From the NCBI GenBank assembly GCA_029253085.1, contig JAQXAF010000129.1:28410-92409 (forward strand): a DNA stretch of 64,000 nucleotides. Direction: 5' to 3'. Position numbers and translations under genes: made by a program. Below, piece after piece: positions 42,127 through 50,310 of this stretch. The DNA comes from Luminiphilus sp. (GTDB lineage Bacteria; Pseudomonadota; Gammaproteobacteria; Pseudomonadales; Halieaceae). How positions within the stretch are numbered: position 1 is the stretch's first letter; the number at the start of each line of letters is the position of its first letter. The notes beneath the pieces were generated by a model. The model saw only the letters and a program-made list of their open reading frames with translations, ran no database searches and was not told the origin of the DNA.

Positions 42127-42894
42127 ATGGCTGCAGCGCTAAAAATTGAGCCTATTCCGGCATTTTCAGACAATTACATCTGGTTGCTGCACAACGACAC
42201 TGATGCAGTGGTCGTTGATCCCGGCGACGCAAATGCCGTGATAGCAGCCTTATCCGAACGAAACCTGTCACTCCAAGGCATTTTGATCACCCATCACCAC
42301 TTCGACCACGTTGGCGGTATCGCAGCACTTACAGACGCCACACAATGCGAGGTTTGGGGGCCAGAGAATCCCAAAATAGTCCCAGTCACGCACCGCGTGA
42401 CTGAAGGCGATACCCTAGAGGTCTTAGGGGCCTCGTTGCGTGTGTTAGAGGTGCCCGGACACACGCTGGACCATATCGCTTATTTAGGCGAGGGCGTGTT
42501 GTTCTGCGGTGATACACTATTTGCGGGGGGCTGTGGTCGAGTTTTCGAGGGAACTCACCCAATGATGAGAAAGTCCTTAGCAAAACTCCGAGATTTAGAC
42601 CCACTAACCAAAGTCTATTGTGCCCACGAATACACAATCGCGAACTTACAGTTTGCCGTGGCCGCCGATCCTGACAACACCAATCTCGCCGAGCGAGTAA
42701 AAGTTTGCACCTCACTCAGAGAACAAAACATTCCCACGGTGCCGTCGTTGTTAGCCGACGAAATTGCCACCAATCCCTTCCTGCGCTGGGATGCTCCCAG
42801 CGTGATGGAAAACTTGGCAGCGGAATCAAGATTACTCGGCTCTCAAAGCGATGATGTCTTTGCCGGCCTTCGGCAATGGAAAGATACATTCTGA
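42127..42894 (+). CDS. gloB: Hydroxyacylglutathione hydrolase (glyoxalase II)
   Basis: A 255-residue metallo-beta-lactamase-fold enzyme that hydrolyses S-lactoylglutathione, the second step of methylglyoxal detoxification. The motif THHHFDH (His56, His58, Asp60, His61) is followed by PGHTLDH, and by FCGDTLFAGGCGRVFEGT, all diagnostic for GloB. The ATG at 42127 gives the usual N-terminus (IEPIPAFSDNYIWL). It diverges from the methyltransferase with only 77 bp between starts. Confidence 0.96.
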   Translation: MAAALKIEPIPAFSDNYIWLLHNDTDAVVVDPGDANAVIAALSERNLSLQGILITHHHFDHVGGIAALTDATQCEVWGPENPKIVPVTHRVTEGDTLEVLGASLRVLEVPGHTLDHIAYLGEGVLFCGDTLFAGGCGRVFEGTHPMMRKSLAKLRDLDPLTKVYCAHEYTIANLQFAVAADPDNTNLAERVKVCTSLREQNIPTVPSLLADEIATNPFLRWDAPSVMENLAAESRLLGSQSDDVFAGLRQWKDTF

Positions 42895-43058
42895 ACCCTT
42901 GCGACTTTTATTCTGGGCGGCGGGTACACCCCGGCGTTGGCTGTAGGTGTTATTCTATGACTGCAACCGTACGCCGAGGCAAGCAACTCGCCCTTGTCAC
43001 GGTGACCTTGAAATTTTTATCGCAGCGAGCAAATAACGTTTGAGCTAAGGGAAATACC

Positions 43059-43670
43059 ATGAAAATTCTTGTCAATGTGTTCGCTGTGATACTAGCTTTT
43101 GCAACTCCGGCGCTGCATGCCGCGCATCACGAAGGTGGCCATGGTGCGGCTCATAGCATGCCAAAGGCTGAGGGAACTCGAGCTGTAGTCGCAATGATTG
43201 AAGCGGAAATTGCAGCAATAGATCTTGAAACAAAAGAGGTAACTCTGGTGGGTCCTCAGGGCCAACATGTCACGATTGTGGCTCAAGAGAAAATCGTAAC
43301 CCTCTCAGACCTCAGCGTGGGTGATCGAGTTGCCGCAGAATATTTGGCGTCATTGCACGGCGAGGTCCGCGAACCCACTGAAGAAGAGCTGGCTAACCCC
43401 TGGATTGTTTTAGAAGATGGCGTCATTGATGAAAATCCGGCTCACCCTGCGATAGGCGCTGCCAGGCAGATACGCGCTGTGTGCTCAATTGAGGCTTTCG
43501 ACGCTGCAACCGGTTTCGTGATGATTAAGGATAGCCGCGGTAAAATGCATACGGTAGAAGGCATACCAGCGGTGAAGTTTGAAGGTATCTCCCTCGGGGA
43601 GACCTTGGTCGTTGTCTACACTGAGGCTCTTGCTATTGCGATTCAGAAGATCTCTGAAGCTGGCATGTAA
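43059..43670 (+). CDS. Secreted protein with two similar beta-rich repeats, unknown function
   Basis: A 203-residue protein with a signal peptide (cut near LHAAHH) and a short His-rich start (HHEGGHGAAH). Two halves, about residues 38-100 and 143-200, look alike: each begins with an ID/FD-x-x-T turn, then VTLVGPQG or VMIKDSRG, and each ends in a LSVGDRV or ISLGETL turn. Such repeats occur in secreted proteins of marine bacteria (DUF5666-like), though I cannot name the family firmly. The His-rich part could bind metal. It stands alone, with noncoding DNA on both sides. Confidence 0.6.
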   Translation: MKILVNVFAVILAFATPALHAAHHEGGHGAAHSMPKAEGTRAVVAMIEAEIAAIDLETKEVTLVGPQGQHVTIVAQEKIVTLSDLSVGDRVAAEYLASLHGEVREPTEEELANPWIVLEDGVIDENPAHPAIGAARQIRAVCSIEAFDAATGFVMIKDSRGKMHTVEGIPAVKFEGISLGETLVVVYTEALAIAIQKISEAGM

Positions 43671-43892
43671 ACTGACGGCGGTCATACCACCAGCACAGCC
43701 ATGGGAGACAGTCTGTGGCTGTGGCCCTTTCTGGTCCTGCCCCTTATTCGTGTGCCCAAAGCTGTCAGCCAAGGCAAAATATGGCTTCCATTCCGCGGGG
43801 ATAAACAATAACTGAGGCTCACGAGTCTTACCGAAGGGCCAGCGGCCTCTTGCTAAGGGCTCCATGCACAGCCCGTTTATGCGATCTAAACC

Positions 43893-44588
43893 ATGCCTTT
43901 CATGAAATTCAGCGGGTTAACCCTACTGCTCTTAATTTGCTGGCAGACGAAGGCTCAAAGTGTGTTTGAGACCTTTAACGCTGGGGCGAGGCAAACGCCC
44001 TATCCGGCAATTGTTCGATTAAAAATAGCATTACGGCGATACGACGGCGCTCACCCCTACCACGTCACCGAGGACTGCTCGGGCACGTTGATTGACCGCA
44101 AAACGGGCATGATCGTGACGGCTTGGCACTGCTTTGACGGCAGTATGGATCTCACTCAACCCCCGAAGGCTTGGTTACAAGGGGCCTGGCAGGACTTGAG
44201 ATTAGCGGCTAACGGAGGCAGCATGAACAATGATTGGGCGATTGCGCACTTGATCGACCCCAGCATTGTCGATCGACCCGAAATGCCTATCGTTATCAGT
44301 GGTTTACATCCGGGGATGGAGATCCGCATGGTGGGATTTCAGCGTGCGGACAATAATCATGACGAGGCCGAATGGCGGCAAGTGAATACCGCTTGTGACA
44401 TCACTGGCCACGGCGATTTTTGGGTGGAATCTAATTGCCAACTTAACGAAGGTGCCTCTGGCGGCGCCGTCATGCGCGTTGAGGCAGGCCAAGAGCAGCT
44501 CATTGGTGTTATTTCAGCCAGATCGCCCCTTGGCAGCGTTTGGTTCGTCCCGCTAAGCAAACTGGAGGCTTATCTTTCCCCACCATGA
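43893..44588 (+). CDS. Secreted trypsin-like serine protease
   Basis: A 231-residue protein with a signal peptide (hydrophobic residues 8-16, likely cut near AQS). The chymotrypsin-fold triad is complete: His79 in TAWHC, Asp114 in NNDWAIA, and Ser189 in NEGASGGA. Two cysteine pairs (Cys62/Cys80 and Cys168/Cys182) could form disulfides. There is no PDZ domain, so it is not DegP-like. Substrate unknown. It overlaps the end of convergent bolA by 19 bp. About 220 bp of noncoding DNA precede it. Confidence 0.85.
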   Translation: MPFMKFSGLTLLLLICWQTKAQSVFETFNAGARQTPYPAIVRLKIALRRYDGAHPYHVTEDCSGTLIDRKTGMIVTAWHCFDGSMDLTQPPKAWLQGAWQDLRLAANGGSMNNDWAIAHLIDPSIVDRPEMPIVISGLHPGMEIRMVGFQRADNNHDEAEWRQVNTACDITGHGDFWVESNCQLNEGASGGAVMRVEAGQEQLIGVISARSPLGSVWFVPLSKLEAYLSPP

Positions 44589-44878
44589 CATTTGGGCGAA
44601 TCGGGTGCTCCTGGGCCATCCTGCCACTCATCTGGTGTAAAGAGATGTAGCGCCAGGGCGTGCACCGGTCCCGCCAACAGGTCGTTCAAAACCTCATAAA
44701 CCAGTTGATGCCGCCGTACTTTTCGCAATCCACTAAAAGTTTGACTTACGGCAGTCACCTTGAAGTGTGTCTCAGACCCTTCCGGTACGTTATGCATAAA
44801 ACTTTCATTTGTGACCTCTAGCTGAAGCGGCGTCAGTTTGTCACCAAGGCGTGTTTGTATTTGCTCTTGCACTACCAT
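44570..44878 (-). CDS. bolA: BolA family protein
   Basis: A 102-residue BolA protein. The core runs from LQLEVTNESFMH through GSETHFKVTAV to RRHQLVYEVLNDLLAG and HALALHLFTPDEW, with the invariant histidine in THFKV and the RHQLVY helix. BolA proteins pair with monothiol glutaredoxins in Fe-S handling and in E. coli affect cell shape. I placed the start at ATG 44878 (MVVQEQIQTRL); the frame continues upstream to 44956 without family resemblance. Confidence 0.92.
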   Translation of the reverse strand: MVVQEQIQTRLGDKLTPLQLEVTNESFMHNVPEGSETHFKVTAVSQTFSGLRKVRRHQLVYEVLNDLLAGPVHALALHLFTPDEWQDGPGAPDSPKCHGGER

Positions 44879-45022
44879 GCCACTGAATTTCCTGTTGTTA
44901 AATGAGTACGTTGTGTAAGAATCTATCTGATTGCAAGTTATTGCAAGTTGCCTCATTATTTGCGATTAAACCAGTTTATTTAAATTAATTTAATAACCGG
45001 ATGGCCTTCGTCCAGACACCCC

Positions 45023-45649
45023 ATGGAATCGAATTTCGACATCTACCTTACTGGAGATATTCTCCCGGGATACCGGAGGGGAGATGCGGTTGCTGAGCTA
45101 GCGCAGTTGTTCAACCTAGAGACCGCGGTGGCTGACCAGCTTTTGAATGGCACTCGGCGCCGAGTGAAAAAAGACTGCAATAAAGCCTCAGCGCTGCAGT
45201 TTCGAAAAATTCTCACTGAGGCGGGGCTGCAGGTCGCGGTGCAGCGGCAAACGACGACCCATAGCGAGACCCCAGTCAAGGCAACTCCGATCCTCGAGGG
45301 ATCCCAAGAAAAAGCTGTCTTTGAGGCGAAAGCGCCAACCATACCCTCCGAGCAACTGCAGGTTGAGCCGCAAGCCGTGGCTGACATCCCCTTAGATTAT
45401 GAGCCCATAGACAGCGTCTCTGCCCGGCCAAGACGCAATCCTTACACGGTTGATGTGAAGGTCGCTTTGGAAGTGGCTCCCGCTGGAGAATTATTGGTTG
45501 CCCCTAGTGCAGCCGATGTTCCTCCCGTTGCAGGAGTGGCGTTCAACCTAGCGCCAACTGGCGAATTGATCCCGACGATCAAACCGATAAAGCAGCACGT
45601 TAATCCAAACACTGATCACCTGCAGTTGGCGCCCAGCAAGGAAAGTTGA
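45023..45649 (+). CDS. Conserved hypothetical protein with an N-terminal small helical domain, next to an RDD protein
   Basis: A 208-residue protein without signal or membrane segments. Residues 1-75 form a compact domain (DIYLTGDILPGYRRGDAVAEL, then LFNLE and LLNGTRRRVKKD) like the one often joined to RDD or DUF805 membrane proteins. The rest is acidic and proline-rich, with a twice-used pattern (VAPAGELLVAPSA and LAPTGELIPTIK), probably disordered. The RDD gene starts directly after its stop codon, so the two are likely one functional pair. Function unknown. Confidence 0.65.
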   Translation: MESNFDIYLTGDILPGYRRGDAVAELAQLFNLETAVADQLLNGTRRRVKKDCNKASALQFRKILTEAGLQVAVQRQTTTHSETPVKATPILEGSQEKAVFEAKAPTIPSEQLQVEPQAVADIPLDYEPIDSVSARPRRNPYTVDVKVALEVAPAGELLVAPSAADVPPVAGVAFNLAPTGELIPTIKPIKQHVNPNTDHLQLAPSKES

Positions 45650-46087
45650 ATGGCAGATCTTTCCAGGCTGAGCTTTTGGCGTCAGCTGCTCGCCATAGTC
45701 TACGATCTTTTTTTGGTAGCACCACTGCTCATGGCTAACGCGTTTGTGCTTGTGGCGGTGTTTGGTCCCACAGAATCCATTTCAAAACCCGCTGTTCCAG
45801 ACTGGCTAATACAAATCACCTCGCTGGTCGTTGTCACGACTTTTTTCGTCATATTCTGGCATAAAAGCGGGCAAACTCTAGGTATGCAGGCTTGGCGTAT
45901 CAAGCTAGTAGATGACCTGGGCAGCCCCATCAGTTTTAAGCAAGGCTATATTCGATGCGCGGCCGCGTGTTTGAGCTTGGTGGTCTTTGGACTTGGCTAT
46001 TGGTGGGTCTTGTTTCACCCCCAAAGCCGCTCCTGGCACGACTTAATCTCAAAAACACACTTAGAAATTCAGCCAAAAAAAGCGTGA
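45650..46087 (+). CDS. RDD family membrane protein
   Basis: A 145-residue protein with three hydrophobic segments. The opening SFWRQLLAIVYDLFLVAPLL has the Arg and Asp that define RDD proteins, and the QTLGMQAWRIKLV motif follows. Some RDD proteins act in sodium/proton exchange; most are uncharacterised. The ATG follows the previous stop with no gap. It converges with lptG, 16 bp away. Confidence 0.85.
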   Translation: MADLSRLSFWRQLLAIVYDLFLVAPLLMANAFVLVAVFGPTESISKPAVPDWLIQITSLVVVTTFFVIFWHKSGQTLGMQAWRIKLVDDLGSPISFKQGYIRCAAACLSLVVFGLGYWWVLFHPQSRSWHDLISKTHLEIQPKKA

Positions 46088-46103
46088 GCGCGTCCTAGCC
46101 GCA

Positions 46104-47165
46104 CTAACGATCCCGGGCTAATAGCCACCCACCAGCAATCCAACAAACACCAATGGGGGTGGCCGCTGCGAGGATCGCCGGGAAGCCAAAAATAAGGCTG
46201 GCAGGTCCAAAAAAGTCCTGGGAGATACGGAATACAACGCCAATAATCACCCCGGTAAAGATCCGAGCACCCAAACTTCCCTCTCTGAGTGGGCCAAAAA
46301 TAAATGACATCGCGACAAGGACCAGCCCCGCCACCGCAAATGGTTGTAAGACTTTACGCCAAAATGCGAGTTCGACATCTCTGTACATAAGACCTTGCTT
46401 GCGCAGATATTGTGCATAGGGCCAAAGTTCTAGCGTAGGCAGGCTATCGAGCGCCACGGCCTCCAATGCCAACAGTTGAGGCGTTACTTCAGTGTTCCAG
46501 ACCTGCTGAATTAATGTATCCGTTACTGCTCGGTCCTGAGTAAGTTCTGTTCGGGATATTTTTTCAAGTAGCCATTGCCCCTCTTGATAGGTGCCGCGCT
46601 CTGCACGCAAGCTGCGGGTCAGGCGACGCTCCTCATCGAAAGTAAGGAGTTGTACGCCGTGTATGATCCCTCCCCGCTCCACCGCTGATACATGAATAAA
46701 GGTGTCACCATCACGATTCCAAACGCCACCTCGCCCAGTAAAGCTACTCTGAGCACCCTGAGCGAGCGCCTTGTGACTGACGGCAAATTGCTCTGCAACA
46801 GGCGAGACAAACTCTCCGACTAAAAACCCAACAACAGCCAGTAACAGAGCCGGCCTGAGCGTTGCCAAAGCTAACTGGGGTAATGAGCGGCCAGCAGCCC
46901 TAGCCACGGTGAGCTCACTGGTGGCCGCAAGACCACCAAGCCCCACGAGCGCCCCAATCAGAGCCGCAAACGGGACATATTCATGCAAACGCCGGGGCAG
47001 CGTAAAGGCAACGTAAATCAGCGCATCGGTAAAACCGTAATCAGTCGACAGATCATCGAGCTCATCAATGACCGAGCTCAAGGCATCAAGCCCGACAAGC
47101 ACCGCCAGCACACCCACTGTTGCGCCCAATACATTCCTCGCTAAATAGCGATCAAAGCGACCCAT
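46104..47165 (-). CDS. lptG: LPS export ABC transporter permease LptG
   Basis: About 353 residues with six hydrophobic helices around a periplasmic beta-jellyroll, the YjgP/YjgQ fold. The N-terminus FDRYLARNVLGATVGVLAVL and the coupling region PRRLHEYVPFAALIGAL are typical of LptG. It forms LptB2FG with LptF and draws lipopolysaccharide from the inner membrane. I placed the start at ATG 47165; it overlaps the lptF end by 14 bp. Confidence 0.95.
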   Translation of the reverse strand: MGRFDRYLARNVLGATVGVLAVLVGLDALSSVIDELDDLSTDYGFTDALIYVAFTLPRRLHEYVPFAALIGALVGLGGLAATSELTVARAAGRSLPQLALATLRPALLLAVVGFLVGEFVSPVAEQFAVSHKALAQGAQSSFTGRGGVWNRDGDTFIHVSAVERGGIIHGVQLLTFDEERRLTRSLRAERGTYQEGQWLLEKISRTELTQDRAVTDTLIQQVWNTEVTPQLLALEAVALDSLPTLELWPYAQYLRKQGLMYRDVELAFWRKVLQPFAVAGLVLVAMSFIFGPLREGSLGARIFTGVIIGVVFRISQDFFGPASLIFGFPAILAAATPIGVCWIAGGWLLARDR

Positions 47166-48243
47166 GTTTTCTCCCAAAGACGCCGAGGGATATTGACTCC
47201 CAGTAGAGAAGAACCAACGCTACCAGTGAAAAAATAAGATGGGTCGCGAGCATTGTTACGGCTCCGCTCCCAGACTCCATGAGTGACCGAGCCTGTGTAA
47301 GTGCCAGGAAGTAAGCTAAAAATAGCGTTAGAGCGGGCCCTAACCGCGCATAGCGCCCTCTCCGTGCATCTGTTTTGCTGAGTGCCAACGCAATGACAAC
47401 GCTGACTGGAACTAAAAACGGCAGTGAAATTCGCCACCATAAAGTCGCGCGTTTTCTTGGGTTATCACTGCTGAGCAGCTCGACTGTAGGTGTTGCGTCG
47501 ATTCGAGTCGACGCGCGCAAACTGTCCCGCTCCTCGGGGATCAGCTCGCCAAGCCTCTGAAACGCAACGGCTTCGTAAGCAGACTCACCCGGAACGCCGC
47601 TGTAGCGAGTCCCCCCTCGCAGCTCAAGATAACGCCGATTCGTAGTGGCATCGGTAATAATTTCTGCCTCTTGTGCCAAGGTGACCTGACTTGCCTCAGT
47701 ACCCGATTGTTCCTCGACCACAAAAACATTGTGCATAACCCCGGCTTTATCAATGCGCTCCGTGTAAGTCACCAACTCTCCGCCGCGCTGAGACTTAAAG
47801 CGGCCTGCAGCCATCAGCTGTAAGCCCTCCGCATTCCGCGGGTTATCCAGTAACCGCTGCGCTCGTGCTGAACCTTCGGGCCCCAAGTACAATGTGAGGC
47901 CCGCAACGAGACACATCACGCAGAAACCGGGTACCAACAGATATCCTGCCAACCGGCTAGGACTGATTCCACAGGCTTTAAGCACAACCATTTCACTCTC
48001 CGCGTACATACGCCCGAGGGACAGGAGGACAGCAATAAAAAGCGCAAGGGGTAGTATCAGTTCGAAGAAGCTAGGAAGCTTAAAAAGCATGACCGGCAGC
48101 AGTACATCGGCAGACAGGCTGCCAACTGCAGCTTCAGCGAGGTATTTAATAAACCGACCACTGAACACGACCAAAAAAAGGACGAATGCCACCGCTAGGG
48201 TGTGAGTCACCACATCTCGGATCAAATAGAGGAAAATGCGCAT
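47152..48243 (-). CDS. lptF: LPS export ABC transporter permease LptF
   Basis: A 363-residue partner of LptG. It opens with IFLYLIRDVVTHTLAVAFVL and has the coupling segment FKLPSFFELILPLALFIAVL, then the family's MYAESEMVVLKACGIS block. The lptF-lptG pair diverges from pepA across 102 bp, the same layout as in Pseudomonas and E. coli. Confidence 0.96.
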   Translation of the reverse strand: MRIFLYLIRDVVTHTLAVAFVLFLVVFSGRFIKYLAEAAVGSLSADVLLPVMLFKLPSFFELILPLALFIAVLLSLGRMYAESEMVVLKACGISPSRLAGYLLVPGFCVMCLVAGLTLYLGPEGSARAQRLLDNPRNAEGLQLMAAGRFKSQRGGELVTYTERIDKAGVMHNVFVVEEQSGTEASQVTLAQEAEIITDATTNRRYLELRGGTRYSGVPGESAYEAVAFQRLGELIPEERDSLRASTRIDATPTVELLSSDNPRKRATLWWRISLPFLVPVSVVIALALSKTDARRGRYARLGPALTLFLAYFLALTQARSLMESGSGAVTMLATHLIFSLVALVLLYWESISLGVFGRKHGSL

Positions 48244-48345
48244 CAGTTAGTAATTCGAATTGCCGGTTTCTACTGAAGTTATTTTGTTCAGGCCTGCAAC
48301 ATCATACACTATGCCCTTTAAAATTTTGCTTCTACTGGAGTTTCC

Positions 48346-49839
48346 ATGTCTCAACCATCTTTTACGGCTCGCAAGACCGCCAATATCGCCCAGATGTCTA
48401 CGCCCTGTTTGGTTCTTCCAATTTTTAAAGGTCGGAAATTAGAAGGCGATATCGCTGATCTGGATGCCCAACTGTCGGGCGCAATCACACGTGCTGTCGA
48501 GTTAGGCGACTTCACTGCCGAAGTCGGTTCTGCTGCTTCTTTACTCGGAAATGACCGTATTCAACGCATCCTGTTGTTGGGATGCGGAACGTCTGAAGAA
48601 TTTGATTTAAGTTCTAGCAAAAAATTGGCTCAGGCCGCCGGCAAAAATTTGGCCGCCACGAAAGCTCGAGAAGCACATCTGGCTCTGGAAAACTTGCCGC
48701 TATCCACAGACAATACGGCGCATCTTCTCGAAACACTAGCAACTGAAGTTTTGTGGGCCTGCTATGTCTACACCGAAACGCTTAGCAAACCTAAAAATCT
48801 GCCAAACCTGACAAAAGTGAGTGTTGCAGCAACACCCGACTTAACTATTGGCAAAGTCCGTAAAGCACTTAACGCTGGCGTGGCTATTGGTGAAGGGGTG
48901 AACTTTACCCGTCAGCTAGGCAATCTACCTGCCAATATTTGCACGCCCACGTACCTCGCTAAACAGGCTCGAGCACTGGGCCGTAAACATGCGAAACTTT
49001 CGGTCAGTGTCCTGGATGAGAAGAAAATGCGGGAATTGGGTATGGGCTCACTGCTGTCTGTGGGGCATGGCAGTGACGAACCTTCGCAACTTATTGTTAT
49101 GGAATACAAAGGGGGCAAAGCCAAAGACGCACCCTATGCCCTTGTGGGGAAAGGCATTACATTTGATACCGGTGGAATTTCGCTCAAACCCGGCGGCAAG
49201 ATGGATGAGATGAAATTTGATATGGGCGGTGCAAGTTCGGTCTTTGGCACTGTTCAAGCCGTAGTCAATTTAGATTTGCCAATAAACTTGGTCGGCATTG
49301 TCGCCGCCGCTGAAAACATGCCCAGTGGTCGCGCAACAAAGCCCGGTGATGTCGTCACAAGCATGAGTGGCCAGACTATTGAAATCCTCAATACAGACGC
49401 TGAAGGACGTTTGGTGCTCTGTGACGCACTCACCTATGTGGGTCGTTACAAACCCAGAGAGGTGGTTGATATCGCCACATTAACCGGCGCTATTATTGTG
49501 TCTCTGGGGCATGAGGCGAGTGGCATTTTCGCCAACGATGATGACCTGGCAAACGCCTTGCTTGCGGCGGGCACACGCAGCCACGATCGCGGCTGGCGAA
49601 TGCCCATATGGCAGGAGTATCAGAAGCAGCTTGACTCAAGATTCGCTGATATGCAGAACATCGGTGCCGGTACTGCGGGAAGTGTCACAGCGGCCTGTTT
49701 TCTTGCGCGATTTACCGAAAAATATAAATGGGCTCACCTCGATGTTGCAGGAACCTCATTTCTCAGCTCACCAAAGGGTGCAACGGGCAGGCCGGTTCCA
49801 ATGCTTGTCGAGTACTTGCGAGGGCGCGCTGGACAGTAA
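48346..49839 (+). CDS. pepA: Cytosol (leucyl) aminopeptidase PepA
   Basis: A 497-residue M17 aminopeptidase. The active-site lysine and first metal ligand are Lys269 and Asp274 in GKGITFDTGG, and the second signature NTDAEGRL is at 349-356, which matches E. coli numbering within one residue. In E. coli the protein also binds DNA (Xer recombination, carAB control). GGAG precedes the ATG. holC follows after 3 bp. Confidence 0.97.
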   Translation: MSQPSFTARKTANIAQMSTPCLVLPIFKGRKLEGDIADLDAQLSGAITRAVELGDFTAEVGSAASLLGNDRIQRILLLGCGTSEEFDLSSSKKLAQAAGKNLAATKAREAHLALENLPLSTDNTAHLLETLATEVLWACYVYTETLSKPKNLPNLTKVSVAATPDLTIGKVRKALNAGVAIGEGVNFTRQLGNLPANICTPTYLAKQARALGRKHAKLSVSVLDEKKMRELGMGSLLSVGHGSDEPSQLIVMEYKGGKAKDAPYALVGKGITFDTGGISLKPGGKMDEMKFDMGGASSVFGTVQAVVNLDLPINLVGIVAAAENMPSGRATKPGDVVTSMSGQTIEILNTDAEGRLVLCDALTYVGRYKPREVVDIATLTGAIIVSLGHEASGIFANDDDLANALLAAGTRSHDRGWRMPIWQEYQKQLDSRFADMQNIGAGTAGSVTAACFLARFTEKYKWAHLDVAGTSFLSSPKGATGRPVPMLVEYLRGRAGQ

Positions 49840-49842
49840 TCG

Positions 49843-50262
49843 ATGACTCGAGTTGACTTTTATGTGGTTGCAGACGCTAGCCCTGAGGCGCGTCTGCACG
49901 TTGCTGCGCGCCTGGTAGAGAAGGCCCACCGACAAGGACACACTCTGTTCATTCATACCAGCAGTCAATCAGAGGCAGAAACTCTTGATGAACTGCTCTG
50001 GACTTACCGCCCCGGTAGCTTCATACCGCACCAACTCGTCAGCGAAAGCCCAGAGGGCCCGGTGATTCTTGGCTGGGGACAGGAGCCTAGCGGGCATGAT
50101 GATGTTTTGATTAATCTTGCCCTCTCACAACCCCCATTTTTTTCCCGCTTTCAACGCGTGGCAGAAGTCGTGACTCAGGACGCCTCTGCGCTGGAGGCTA
50201 TGCGCAGCGCATGGCGGTTTTACAAGGATCGTGGCTACCCGCTACAGAAGCATGACCTTTAA
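49843..50262 (+). CDS. holC: DNA polymerase III chi subunit
   Basis: A 139-residue chi subunit, which links the clamp loader to single-strand binding protein. It begins VDFYVVADASPEARLHVAARLVEKA and has the block LDELLWTYRPGSFIPHQL, both typical. pepA-holC-valS is a conserved order. Confidence 0.93.
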   Translation: MTRVDFYVVADASPEARLHVAARLVEKAHRQGHTLFIHTSSQSEAETLDELLWTYRPGSFIPHQLVSESPEGPVILGWGQEPSGHDDVLINLALSQPPFFSRFQRVAEVVTQDASALEAMRSAWRFYKDRGYPLQKHDL

Positions 50263-50310
50263 ACATTAGGCAGTTAACAAAAGCTGCAGCACCCACATCG
50301 GAACAGCATT

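Noticed and set aside
43579..43815. Forward 78-residue frame overlapping the end of the secreted repeat protein
   Set aside because: It is out of frame with the convincing gene at 43059-43670 and then runs into noncoding sequence without any motif.
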